Shown here: positions 1 to 7,096 of the stretch, piece after piece
How the letters are laid out: each line of letters starts with the position of its first letter
Position numbering within the stretch: the first letter of the stretch is position 1
NCBI GenBank assembly: GCA_002389765.1
Contig: DGQM01000010.1
Coordinates: forward strand, 1-64,000
Direction of reading: 5' to 3'
Source: Bacteroidetes bacterium UBA4414
GTDB taxonomy: Bacteria; Bacteroidota; Bacteroidia; Chitinophagales; Chitinophagaceae
DNA: 64,000 bases
Notes under the pieces: generated by a model
Seen by the model: only the letters and a program-made list of their open reading frames with translations
Database searches by the model: none
Told to the model about the DNA's origin: nothing
Translations under genes and position numbers: made by a program

Positions 1-84
1 CAGTTTTATGACTTAAAAACAGCTGTTCATATCGGGTGATTCAATACAATATATAGTAGTCTGAAATCTGCAAGCAATTTTGGA

Positions 85-297
85 TTGGTTGCAATATTCG
101 TGAAAGGTATGTATGACGCATATTTTGTTATCAAGGTGATATCTGTTTCAAAAAATGAGGTTGAGTTTTGGAAGGTTGATAAAGATGGTAAACTAAGTAA
201 GAAAAAGGAAACAATTTTACTGGACGATATTATTTACCTCAGTTTTTTTACGAAGTATGAAAAAAAGTTGTCGAAGCTGATTGAGAAATCGAAATAA
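85..297 (+). CDS. Small hypothetical protein (start uncertain)
   Basis: Short ORF of about 70 codons, Lys-rich (ends KLSKLIEKSK), not recognised. It starts at a TTG; an in-frame GTG at 100 and ATG at 109 are alternatives, and the frame is open back to position 40, so it could be the 3' remnant of a longer gene lying mostly outside the window. The content (alternating hydrophobic beta-like stretch YFVIKVISVS followed by charged residues) looks like a small cytoplasmic beta-rich protein. It is followed 4 nt after its stop by a hairpin module that is repeated after the next small ORF. That is the layout of small-ORF arrays such as orphan immunity genes, but no function can be assigned. Confidence 0.4.
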   Translation: MVAIFVKGMYDAYFVIKVISVSKNEVEFWKVDKDGKLSKKKETILLDDIIYLSFFTKYEKKLSKLIEKSK

Positions 298-300
298 CTA

Positions 301-447
301 TGAAGTGTTTTTTTTAATCCATTTAAATTAAGCAGGCTTTTGGCCTTTGTTGGTGTTCCCCGCCAACAAAGAGTTGAGCCAAGCGTTGCAGGTTAAGGAC
401 ACCTGCAATGGCAAAAAAATAATTGACCAAGTCAGTTTCAGTGATAC
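301..447. repeat. 3' hairpin module, copy A, plus second hairpin
   Basis: After the first small ORF lies TGAAGTG plus eight T (301-315), then a perfect 9-bp inverted repeat CTTTGTTGG / CCAACAAAG (345-353 / 363-371). The same two elements recur after the next small ORF (751-795). A second, unshared hairpin TTGCAGGT-taaggac-ACCTGCAA follows at 386-408. The remainder up to the next gene holds nothing else recognisable. The stem-loops could be terminators or recombination sites. Confidence 0.6.
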
Positions 448-462
448 GTGAACAGAAATAAC

Positions 463-744
463 ATGAAAAAAAGGATAGCAATACTTTATATAATAACAAT
501 TATATTAGTTAGTTGTAGCTCATCCACAAATATTAAAAATTTGCAGAAAGTTCATAAGGGAATGCAATACAAAGATGTCTATTCAATAATGGGACCACCT
601 GATACAATTATGCAAAGTGACTTAGATGCTGGTAGTATGTACAGACTTATATATGAACCTCCATTTGGATATTCTGACAATATAAACATTCACTTTTCAA
701 TAATAGACAGTACTGTCAAGGTAATAAGCGATGGTTCACAGTAA
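463..744 (+). CDS. Small lipoprotein with SmpA/BamE-like domain
   Basis: 93-residue predicted lipoprotein. The start is placed at ATG 463, which begins MKKRIAILYIITIILVSC, a lipoprotein signal peptide with lipobox LVSC; the ORF also has an ATG 15 nt upstream (448). The mature part has the pattern VHKGMQYKDVYSIMGPPD, which matches the helical start of the SmpA/OmlA (BamE-like) fold (conserved G-M, V and hG-P). Members are outer-membrane lipoproteins or small inhibitors of varied function, so a BamE role is not implied. The gene is followed by copy B of the same 3' hairpin module as the preceding ORF, which suggests it belongs to an array of accessory small genes. Confidence 0.55.
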   Translation: MKKRIAILYIITIILVSCSSSTNIKNLQKVHKGMQYKDVYSIMGPPDTIMQSDLDAGSMYRLIYEPPFGYSDNINIHFSIIDSTVKVISDGSQ

Positions 745-750
745 TTGCTT

Positions 751-795
751 TGAAGTGTTTTTTTTTGCCTTTGTTGGTGTTCCTCGCCAACAAAG
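751..795. repeat. 3' hairpin module, copy B
   Basis: TGAAGTG plus nine T (751-766), then CTTTGTTGG (769-777) and CCAACAAAG (787-795) with a 9-nt loop differing from copy A at one position. It begins 7 nt after the stop codon of the small lipoprotein gene. Copy A has about 28 extra bases between the T tract and the stem. Confidence 0.7.
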
Positions 796-824
796 AGCTA
801 ATCCAATATGATTTACCAATAACA

Positions 825-850
825 AAAGGCTCACGTTTCCGTAAGCCTTT
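825..850. terminator. Terminator hairpin between convergent genes
   Basis: AAAGGCTCACG / CGTAAGCCTTT (825-835, 840-850) with a 4-nt loop and one C-A mismatch. It lies between the rightward small lipoprotein gene and the leftward oxidoreductase gene, so it can serve both. Confidence 0.6.
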
Positions 851-886
851 ATTATTACACTCAAAATCAAACCTTTCTTTTTCTGC

Positions 887-1807
887 CTATTCACTGGTTT
901 TCAGCACCACATTACCCTTTTTTCGTCCGGCGTCAACATATGTGTGGGCTGCCATTATTTCTTCCATTTTATAAGTCTTATCAATAACAGCTTTCAGTTC
1001 TCCTTTTTCAAAAAGCTGCTTTAATAATTGTAGTTGTTGTATTGTTTCTTCAGCATATACGGATTCTACATTTTTATAAATTCCGTTTTTGTTCAGCAAT
1101 GGCTCGCATTGTTTTTTGTTGGATTTGCCAATAGCATCAAATATTATATCAAACTGCTCTGTTTGGCTGATAAACTCTTCCTTGTCATACAGCACAATAT
1201 TATTCACGCCCAGCTCATGTACTAGTTGCAGTCCTCCAGTGCTGCATACGGCGGTTATATCAGCTTTGTAGTATGTAGCAATTTGTATGGCAGATGTACC
1301 CACCGAGCCCGTTGCACCGATAATCAGGATTTTAGGGTTTGTCCTTTCGGCTATCTTCGCTTTCTCTAAAAAGTATATGGCTGTTTGCCCGCCAAAAACA
1401 ATAGCCGCAGCTTCTTCAAATGTTGCGTTTGCCGGCATTGTAATTACCTTACTTTTTTGATTTACTGCAATGTATTCGGCATAGGTACCAAATTTCAGCC
1501 CCGTCATGCCGAATACTTTATCGCCCACTTTGAATGCAGTAACCTTGCTTCCCACGGTTTCTACAACACCAGCAAATACAGTTCCCAAAATGGGCCTTCT
1601 TGGTTTTGAAATGCCTAATACCAAGCGCATAATTAATCGTGTAAGACCACTTTTTACTTGAAGGCTTCTTACTCTTGCATCTCCCGAGTTTACAGATGTT
1701 GCAATAATACGTACAAGTATTTCATCGTCTTTTGGTGTGGGGGTGGGTACCTCTGCAATGTGTAAAACTTCAGGCCCTCCGTATTGAGTACAAACAATCG
1801 CTTTCAT
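887..1807 (-). CDS. NAD(P)-dependent medium-chain alcohol dehydrogenase / quinone oxidoreductase
   Basis: 306-residue zinc-independent medium-chain dehydrogenase/reductase of the quinone oxidoreductase type. The N-terminal GroES-like domain starts MKAIVCTQYGGPEVL and carries the usual VNSGD motif. The Rossmann domain has ILIIGATGSVGTSAIQIA (about residues 150-167), the NADPH-binding glycine motif of this family. The Cys/His structural-zinc loop of true alcohol dehydrogenases is absent. The family reduces quinones or enones with NADPH in the cytoplasm; the substrate here is unknown. It follows the DUF6326-like gene by 15 nt and is probably the last gene of that leftward operon. Confidence 0.85.
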   Translation of the reverse strand: MKAIVCTQYGGPEVLHIAEVPTPTPKDDEILVRIIATSVNSGDARVRSLQVKSGLTRLIMRLVLGISKPRRPILGTVFAGVVETVGSKVTAFKVGDKVFGMTGLKFGTYAEYIAVNQKSKVITMPANATFEEAAAIVFGGQTAIYFLEKAKIAERTNPKILIIGATGSVGTSAIQIATYYKADITAVCSTGGLQLVHELGVNNIVLYDKEEFISQTEQFDIIFDAIGKSNKKQCEPLLNKNGIYKNVESVYAEETIQQLQLLKQLFEKGELKAVIDKTYKMEEIMAAHTYVDAGRKKGNVVLKTSE

Positions 1808-1822
1808 GTAGCTATGATAGTT

Positions 1823-2242
1823 TTAAATAGTAATACGTGGCCACTTCCAAGCATAGCGGATAATCAGCCCGAGAAGAATAACCTCTACAGTAGCGCCTAT
1901 TACCATGTGTGCCCAAGCTACACCTGCCAGATTAAACAATATTAGCGGAATATTCACCGCTGCCGCAATGATGTTTGCCATGCGGTTTGCTTTTGCAGGT
2001 AGTGCAACTGACAGGAAAATCATTAGTGCAGGAATTGTTACAACAGTAAGTCCTCCGACAAGAAACCCCTGCGTAATATCAAATACAAACACCCTACTTT
2101 TCAGTATATCTTCCATCATGCCCGGCATGTATAGGTGGAAGTAATCGATATAGATAATAAGAAACATTAAGCTCGTCCACAGAGCAGCCAGCTTCAGTTT
2201 TACGTTTACTTTGATGTCTTCAAATGAGTTGTGTGTATTCAT
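1823..2242 (-). CDS. DUF6326-like four-helix membrane protein
   Basis: 139-residue integral membrane protein with four predicted transmembrane helices: about residues 17-35, 57-80, 88-106 and 110-128. The spacing and the motif YIDYFHLYMPGMMEDI after the first helix resemble the uncharacterised DUF6326 family; this is recognition by eye. It begins 6 nt after the end of the upstream outer-membrane-like gene and ends 15 nt before the oxidoreductase, so the three are likely cotranscribed from the promoter at 2906-2913. Function unknown. Confidence 0.65.
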   Translation of the reverse strand: MNTHNSFEDIKVNVKLKLAALWTSLMFLIIYIDYFHLYMPGMMEDILKSRVFVFDITQGFLVGGLTVVTIPALMIFLSVALPAKANRMANIIAAAVNIPLILFNLAGVAWAHMVIGATVEVILLGLIIRYAWKWPRITI

Positions 2243-2248
2243 AGTTTG

Positions 2249-2875
2249 TTAATTGAAATTGTATCCGAAATGCAGCCCCGGTTCCGGTGTCCATTTTGGC
2301 CACTTGTCATCTTTTTCTTTAAAGCCGGCGGGCATTTCTGTGTAGTAAGCACGGCCTGCGATGCCAAGCGATGGTTCTATAAAAAACCTATCCTTCAAGA
2401 GCTTTATGTGATAGCCTACACGATTGGTGTTGAATATAATGAAGCCATTATCCAACTTGTCACCGTTTTCTTTCTTAAACGTTTGCCACATAGGCATTAC
2501 GTGTACAGCTACATAAAGGCCTTTCCACAGATACCTTTGATAAGCCAGCCCGATACCGTATTCACGTATATAGCCCGCAAATTTCTCTTCAGGCTTTCCG
2601 TAAGACTTATTGTAAAACGGGTTGATGCCAAGTGGCCATGCGTGTTTCCATGTTATCAGTTCAAGCGAAACAACATCTTTTCCAGTAATGCGATAGCCCA
2701 AATTCAGTTGCGCAAATCCCGGTGGATTGGTAGTTGAAAAATTACCCAACAAAAACAATGTGCTACCTACGAAACACTTTTTGTAAGTACTGTCCGTTTT
2801 GGCATACTGTGCTTTCAGATGGAGTGTGCATGTCATCAATAAGGCTAAACCAATCAAGAAAATTTTCTTTTGCAT
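2249..2875 (-). CDS. Outer-membrane-like protein, tandem paralogue 1
   Basis: 208-residue secreted protein with signal peptide MQKKIFLIGLALLMTCTLHLKA. The start at 2875 is preferred over an upstream in-frame codon because it gives the same length and N-terminus as the neighbouring paralogue and lies 31 nt downstream of a TAnnTTTG box. The mature part is rich in alternating aromatic/polar strands (FVGSTLFLLGNF, QLNLGYRITGKDVVSLE) and ends PGLHFGYNFN, typical of a small beta-barrel with a terminal aromatic residue. It is a diverged tandem copy of the gene at 2990-3616, including its whole upstream region. Function unknown; outer membrane location is inferred. Confidence 0.65.
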   Translation of the reverse strand: MQKKIFLIGLALLMTCTLHLKAQYAKTDSTYKKCFVGSTLFLLGNFSTTNPPGFAQLNLGYRITGKDVVSLELITWKHAWPLGINPFYNKSYGKPEEKFAGYIREYGIGLAYQRYLWKGLYVAVHVMPMWQTFKKENGDKLDNGFIIFNTNRVGYHIKLLKDRFFIEPSLGIAGRAYYTEMPAGFKEKDDKWPKWTPEPGLHFGYNFN

Positions 2876-2905
2876 ATCAATTCTATTTGTTTTTAAATAA
2901 TGCTG

Positions 2906-2913
2906 CAAAAGTA
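2906..2913 (-). promoter_or_regulatory. Promoter -7 box TACTTTTG (paralogue 1 operon)
   Basis: Perfect match to the Bacteroidota TAnnTTTG -7 element on the minus strand, 31 nt upstream of the start at 2875 and exactly 22 nt downstream of the operator at 2936-2959. Confidence 0.7.
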
Positions 2914-2935
2914 AATTGGCATGATGCTATAACAC

Positions 2936-2959
2936 GTTCACTTAAGTTAAGAAATGAAC
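2936..2959. promoter_or_regulatory. Operator copy 1 (GTTCA-N14-TGAAC with inner CTTAAGTTAAG)
   Basis: 24-bp sequence with outer dyad GTTCA/TGAAC and an inner near-palindrome CTTAA-G-TTAAG. It is identical over all 24 bases to the copy at 3678-3701 and sits at the same distance (22 nt) from a TAnnTTTG box. A Crp/Fnr-type regulator is encoded immediately upstream, so this is a plausible activator site; that link is inference. Confidence 0.65.
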
Positions 2960-2989
2960 TTACTAAGACTGTTTGTGATTGATGTTGTA

Positions 2990-3616
2990 TCAATTGAAAT
3001 TATACCCGAAATGCAATCCGGGTTGAATAAAGTAGTTATTCCATTTTTCTTCAACCTTTTTAAATGATTCCGGTACATTGGTTCTGATAGGCCAGTAGCT
3101 ACAGCCGATAGCAGGTTCAAAAAATAAGCGGTTCTTAAAGAACTTAAACTGGTAGCCAACATGGAAGTTCAGATATAATGTATATCCGTTGCCAATCTTT
3201 TTCTTATTCTCGTCCATGTATTTTTCAAAAGCATTCAATGCATATACAGATGTATAAGCTCCTTTCCACCAGAAACGCTGATAGCCTACTGTAGGTGCAA
3301 GTATGCGTGCGCGTCCGGGATAGTTTAGTCCGGGTGCGTCGAATGACGGACCGAATGGAATGCCTATTGGCCAAGCATAAACAGATCTTTTAAATTCTAT
3401 GGAAACAACATCTTTGGTTGTTACCCTATAACCGAAGTTTAATTGTACATATTCAGGCCTGTTTTTGTCATTAGGAATAAAATTCCCCAACATATACAGG
3501 GAACTGCCAATATAAAACCTTTTGAAATTGTTGTCTTTTAAGCCAGGCTCTGCTTTGATCTGAAATGTGCTTGCCATCATTAAGACAAGGCTCATAAATA
3601 TAATTTTCTTCTGCAT
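2990..3616 (-). CDS. Outer-membrane-like protein, tandem paralogue 2
   Basis: 208-residue secreted protein, signal peptide MQKKIIFMSLVLMMASTFQIKA, same length as its neighbour at 2249-2875. Shared blocks include YIGSSLYMLGNF, QLNFGYRVTTKDVVSIE and the C-terminal PGLHFGYNFN, while the middle is diverged. The pattern suggests a small outer membrane beta-barrel of unknown function. It lies between the Crp/Fnr-type regulator gene and paralogue 1, with its own promoter and operator, so the pair arose by duplication of the whole regulatory-plus-coding unit. Confidence 0.65.
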   Translation of the reverse strand: MQKKIIFMSLVLMMASTFQIKAEPGLKDNNFKRFYIGSSLYMLGNFIPNDKNRPEYVQLNFGYRVTTKDVVSIEFKRSVYAWPIGIPFGPSFDAPGLNYPGRARILAPTVGYQRFWWKGAYTSVYALNAFEKYMDENKKKIGNGYTLYLNFHVGYQFKFFKNRLFFEPAIGCSYWPIRTNVPESFKKVEEKWNNYFIQPGLHFGYNFN

Positions 3617-3647
3617 ATCAATTCTAATCGTTTTTTTGAATGATATG

Positions 3648-3655
3648 CAAAAGTA
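3648..3655 (-). promoter_or_regulatory. Promoter -7 box TACTTTTG (paralogue 2)
   Basis: Minus-strand TAnnTTTG element, 32 nt upstream of the start at 3616 and 22 nt downstream of the operator at 3678-3701, the same geometry as for paralogue 1. Confidence 0.7.
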
Positions 3656-3677
3656 GATGGGCGGGATGCTACAACTC

Positions 3678-3701
3678 GTTCACTTAAGTTAAGAAATGAA
3701 C
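3678..3701. promoter_or_regulatory. Operator copy 2
   Basis: Identical over 24 bases to 2936-2959. It abuts the stop codon of the Crp/Fnr-type regulator gene that ends at 3703. Confidence 0.65.
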
Positions 3702-3702
3702 C

Positions 3703-4284
3703 TTAGCCTTTATTTTTGTCTGCTATTCTTGCTCTTACCCTGCTTAATGATTCGGGTTTAATGCCAAGGTAGCTGGCTAATTGATACTGTGGCACACGTT
3801 GTATAAGGTCTGGTCTTTTCTCCAATAAATTCAGGTAGCGCTGTTCCGGAGATGAAGTCTTAAACTCGTCAAAGTCTATCCGTTGTTTTGCCAAAAGCTC
3901 TTCGGTCAAAATTTTACACATTATATCAAACTTTGGAAACTTACTGTTTATTTCTGTTTCCATATCAGAATTTGAAACGGTAATTATAGAATCCTCAATA
4001 CAGCTTATGTAATATTCAGAAGGCGTTTTGCTTACTACACATGGCGGTGTCAAAGCTTCCATTTCAGTGTAGAAGCCGGTGGTTTTTTCTTCGCTGTCTA
4101 TAACATAATAGGTGCGTATACAACCTTTTAGTACAAAGTAGCTATCCTTAGTTTTTTGTCCTTCTTTTAGTAAAATAGTGCCTTTCTTAACAGAGCGAAA
4201 TATGTCTAACGATATTATTACGTTCTTCTCCTCTTCTGTAAGCGAAATGTATTTTGACATAAAGTCAAATAGTACGTCTTCCAT
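3703..4284 (-). CDS. Crp/Fnr family transcriptional regulator
   Basis: 193-residue regulator. Residues about 20-115 form a cyclic-nucleotide-binding-like jelly roll (KKGTILLKEGQ, YFVLKGCIRTYYV), and residues about 160-185 a Crp-type winged helix-turn-helix (PQYQLASYLGIKPESLSRV). The arginine/serine phosphate-binding cassette of cAMP-binding CRP is not evident, as in many Bacteroidota members that act without known effector. It is encoded directly upstream of two paralogous genes carrying identical operators and is the obvious candidate to control them. A weaker half-match TTTCA-N14-TGAAC at 4364-4387, upstream of its own start, could allow autoregulation. Confidence 0.85.
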   Translation of the reverse strand: MEDVLFDFMSKYISLTEEEKNVIISLDIFRSVKKGTILLKEGQKTKDSYFVLKGCIRTYYVIDSEEKTTGFYTEMEALTPPCVVSKTPSEYYISCIEDSIITVSNSDMETEINSKFPKFDIMCKILTEELLAKQRIDFDEFKTSSPEQRYLNLLEKRPDLIQRVPQYQLASYLGIKPESLSRVRARIADKNKG

Positions 4285-4504
4285 TGTTTTTTTTGTGTTG
4301 TTGCGTTTTACACTATTTTATTAGCCGCTGATGGGTTGTTTGCACCTTCTCAGAGGTATGTATTTTCAATAGTGAAAATGGCTGAACGTATTGTGTTTAC
4401 TACGTCGTTAATGATCATTCAAAATTAACGTTTAACTACTATAAACACAAAATTCTTAACGCTAATCAAGGGGTATGTTTAGGTGCTGAAGGCTAGGAAA
4501 AATG

Positions 4505-4531
4505 AAAGGCTTACAAAATATGTAAGCCTTT
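4505..4531 (-). terminator. Terminator of lipoprotein remnant
   Basis: AAAGGCTTAC-aaaatat-GTAAGCCTTT, a perfect 10-bp stem lying 27 nt beyond the stop codon of the leftward remnant at 4558-4734. Confidence 0.7.
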
Positions 4532-4557
4532 ATAAAATGTATTGTAGTGGTGTTATA

Positions 4558-4734
4558 CTAATAAGTGCAAACACCACCTGATTTTGATTCACAATTAGCG
4601 CGGATTTCGTAATCGTCGTTGCCATTTACACTCAGTGATTTGCCGGCAGGGCAATCGCATTTTGTCAGTTTTACGCAAGAGCTGAAAGATGCTACAGAAA
4701 AGGTTTACAGGCCCAAAAGTATAAGTTTTTTCAT
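4558..4734 (-). pseudogene. Small Cys-rich lipoprotein with nonsense codon in signal peptide
   Basis: Reading leftward from ATG 4734 gives MKKLILLGL, a TAA stop at codon 10, then an open frame TFSVASFSSCVKLTKCDCPA and on to VCTY-stop, 59 codons in total. Replacing the single TAA by a sense codon such as TTA restores a normal lipoprotein signal peptide with lipobox FSSC and a short Cys-containing mature domain (five further Cys). The start codon, frame, stop codon and a strong downstream terminator are all intact, so this looks like a recent single-base inactivation (or a sequencing error, or rare readthrough). No homologue recognised. The rest of the 4285-4795 interval holds no other gene that I can support. 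Confidence 0.55.
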
Positions 4735-4771
4735 AAGTTTTACTTGGTTATGCAACAATTATAACTAATGT

Positions 4772-4795
4772 GACTGATTAATACAAGTATCAGTC
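4772..4795 (-). terminator. Hairpin after decarboxylase gene
   Basis: GACTGAT / ATCAGTC with a 10-nt loop, immediately after the TAA stop (4796-4798) of the leftward gene. The U-tract is poor, so termination strength is uncertain. Confidence 0.45.
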
Positions 4796-6331
4796 TTAGT
4801 TTTTCTCTGTGTTATGCGTATGTACAAACTCTGCAACGCTGGTTAGTATATGTATACCCAGTTTATTCAGCAGTTCAGGGTTATCCAGAATCTGTGCTAT
4901 TTCAGAGCCTTTTATCTGCCCGAATTTATTGTCTGTAGAGTGGGTAATAAACGTCATGGCATTTTTTAATGGCAGCCCCGAGCGTTCTGCATAAGAGTTG
5001 ATGAGAGCGCGCTGATAATTCATCTCACTGGTTATGCAGTTTCTGAACTCATCATAATTCATCTTCATCGGTGGGGTAATGCCGCACCAGAAGTTGCGCT
5101 CCATGTAGTGAGAATATGCGCCTGCACCATGTATTACCACAAATACATCATCAGCTATCGGGTTGTCCGGGTGCAGCTCAGCTGGTACGCTTGTGTTTTC
5201 GGCTATCACATCAAAGTCTGCGCAAGCACGGCCGTGCAGATTGGCACGAAGCTCTGCGCGTTTCTCCAGTTTGCGTGCTTTACCATTCTCCAGAATAAAG
5301 AAATCGAAATCGAGCCCCAAATCTGTCAGTGTGCCGTTTTCAGACACGCCTGTTGTCATCGTTACAATGCGCGTGCCATCTCTGTTTATTTTTATGTTCG
5401 ATACCTTTCCTATCAATACTTCTGCATTTGCAACCAGCCATCTGCCCGGTTCGGTATCTATGCTTTCGGGCAGTGCAGCACCTTCTTCTTTGTATATCTT
5501 ATCAATCAATGGCAGTATGTGCTCGCTATAATGCGCTATAGGCAGTGCGGGGTCAAAACCACCACTCAGGTTCAGTTCTGTTACTGTTATGCCCAGTTCT
5601 TCTTTTAATTTACGGCTTAGTATAGCCGCATTGCGCACACCATAGTCCCATAGGTTGGGGTTGTTAGAGCCACTGCCGGGGTGAAAGGTAAAGCCAGCTA
5701 CCGTCATGCCGGTAGCGATAATGCTTTCTGCCAACTGCATGGCTTGTTCATTATCTACGCCATATCGTTTATTGAAAGATTGACTATAACCACCACCGGA
5801 GCTACTGCCCGCTGCATTAAACAGCCTTATCTGCAGGCGTATGTCTTTTTTATTCAGTTGCAGTTCTCCTGCTACTTCTGTTATGATTCTTACATCATGA
5901 ATATTATCTGTAGCAAAATTGCGCACACCATCGCGCAGTGCCTTCTTTATATCAGAGCGTTCTTTTTGTGTTTGGCCAAAGTTTACTCGCTTGCTGATGA
6001 TATCTCTGGTCAGTCCGCATTCTATCAGCAGGCGCAGTTCACTATAGGTGGCTATCTCAAAACCTGCGCCCAGCGCTATCAGGGTTTTCAGTACAAATGG
6101 TTCTGCACTGGCTTTTACCGCAAAGTGAATGGTACCTCTCTGCCCGAAGTGTTGGTGAAATGCCTCGTAATTGTCTGTAACGGCTTTATAGTTACAAACA
6201 CGATAAGCATGCCTTGTCAGCTGTTCCAGAAACTTTTTGCCATCTACCATATGGCTCCAGTCTGCAAAGCTCTCCGTTATCGGGTGGTTTGTAAGTGGGC
6301 CTTTGTTTGATGGATGTGTATTATTATTCAT
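4796..6331 (-). CDS. Fold-type III PLP-dependent decarboxylase family protein
   Basis: 511-residue enzyme of the Orn/DAP/Arg decarboxylase group 2 fold (alanine-racemase-like barrel plus beta domain). Visible motifs in order: HFAVKAS, with the Schiff-base lysine; FHPGSGSNN and ELNLSGGFDPA, the phosphate-binding loops; EPGRWLVANAEVL, the EPGR arginine; and GAGAYSHYM near the C-terminus, the substrate-site tyrosine region. The family decarboxylates amino acids such as diaminopimelate, but the substrate of this subgroup is not known to me and LysA should not be assumed. The start at 6331 (MNNNTHPSNKG) is chosen because a TACCTTTG promoter box at 6352-6359 lies inside the longer ORF. Confidence 0.8.
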   Translation of the reverse strand: MNNNTHPSNKGPLTNHPITESFADWSHMVDGKKFLEQLTRHAYRVCNYKAVTDNYEAFHQHFGQRGTIHFAVKASAEPFVLKTLIALGAGFEIATYSELRLLIECGLTRDIISKRVNFGQTQKERSDIKKALRDGVRNFATDNIHDVRIITEVAGELQLNKKDIRLQIRLFNAAGSSSGGGYSQSFNKRYGVDNEQAMQLAESIIATGMTVAGFTFHPGSGSNNPNLWDYGVRNAAILSRKLKEELGITVTELNLSGGFDPALPIAHYSEHILPLIDKIYKEEGAALPESIDTEPGRWLVANAEVLIGKVSNIKINRDGTRIVTMTTGVSENGTLTDLGLDFDFFILENGKARKLEKRAELRANLHGRACADFDVIAENTSVPAELHPDNPIADDVFVVIHGAGAYSHYMERNFWCGITPPMKMNYDEFRNCITSEMNYQRALINSYAERSGLPLKNAMTFITHSTDNKFGQIKGSEIAQILDNPELLNKLGIHILTSVAEFVHTHNTEKN

Positions 6332-6351
6332 ATAAAAAGGTAAGCAGTTTG

Positions 6352-6359
6352 CAAAGGTA
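6352..6359 (-). promoter_or_regulatory. Promoter -7 box TACCTTTG
   Basis: Minus-strand TAnnTTTG element 20 nt upstream of the PLP decarboxylase start at 6331; it excludes the longer ORF beginning at 6367. Confidence 0.7.
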
Positions 6360-6403
6360 CAATGCAAAAACTACTTACCCTTTATGTTCTGTATCTGTAT
6401 GTA

Positions 6404-6814
6404 TTACTTCTTCGCTTTCTTCAGTTCCAGTACCTGTACGGTATTGCTACCATCTGTAGATTTCCATTTTTGGTACTTGCGCTCGTTTTTAACGATTATC
6501 CATGTCTTGTTCAGCTGGCTACCCTCGCTGGTGATGGTAATATTATCACTTCCTTTTTCTTTAGCCCATTTGAAGCCTGTATTGTCTTCTACCTTGTTTT
6601 CAAACAGGGAATAGTTGATTTTCTTTACACCGGTCTTATTGCGCTTGAAATCTATACTGCCGATATTGGCTACTTTAATTTCCTGCCCGTTAGGCGATTT
6701 AGATTCGTAGTTAGCAATATTCCATGTGCCCGTCAGCTTTGGCGAACAACTTGCCAAACTCATTGCGGCAATAACAATCAATGAGGCTTTTGTTTTATTT
6801 ACCATATTCTTCAT
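6404..6814 (-). CDS. Lipocalin-like lipoprotein
   Basis: About 136 residues with a lipoprotein signal peptide (KASLIVIAAMSLASC, lipobox LASC) followed directly by KLTGTWNIANYESK, the G-x-W start typical of lipocalin-like domains in Bacteroidota. The rest alternates short strands (IGSIDFKRNKTG, NITITSEG) and ends KKAKK. Start codons at 6826, 6814 and 6805 are all possible; 6814 is a compromise. It is probably an outer or inner membrane lipoprotein of unknown ligand, and it is transcribed away from the T9SS substrate at 7097. The 270-bp gap to that gene holds its promoters and nothing else I can identify. Confidence 0.65.
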   Translation of the reverse strand: MKNMVNKTKASLIVIAAMSLASCSPKLTGTWNIANYESKSPNGQEIKVANIGSIDFKRNKTGVKKINYSLFENKVEDNTGFKWAKEKGSDNITITSEGSQLNKTWIIVKNERKYQKWKSTDGSNTVQVLELKKAKK

Positions 6815-7070
6815 AATTACAACCACAATTTCGCAAATGCTGTGCCAAATGAAGAAAAAACTTGTAGAATGATTATCTCTTAACGGATTGAGTGCTGTTT
6901 TGTCTGCTTTAGTGAGATGATTATTATTGGTTTAATCATAAACTGCATTTAGTATATGTAATAGGTGAAATGAATACAAGTAAATCTGTTGTTTACACAG
7001 GCTTAACGTTCATAACCTTCTCTTTACGCACTGTTAATGTTGCAGATACAGTTCGGTAACATGCCGATTT

Positions 7071-7078
7071 CACCTTTG
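7071..7078 (+). promoter_or_regulatory. Probable -7 box CACCTTTG
   Basis: One mismatch to TAnnTTTG, 18 nt upstream of the ATG at 7097 of the secreted PhoX-like gene. Confidence 0.45.
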
Positions 7079-7096
7079 CAACATTAAACTGCGAAA

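Noticed and set aside
301..408. Integron attC site / gene-cassette array
   Set aside because: A GTTGAGC that fits the GTTRRRY core lies after copy A, but copy B has no such core and no RYYYAAC partner was found at the expected spacing. Repeated hairpins alone do not make attC.
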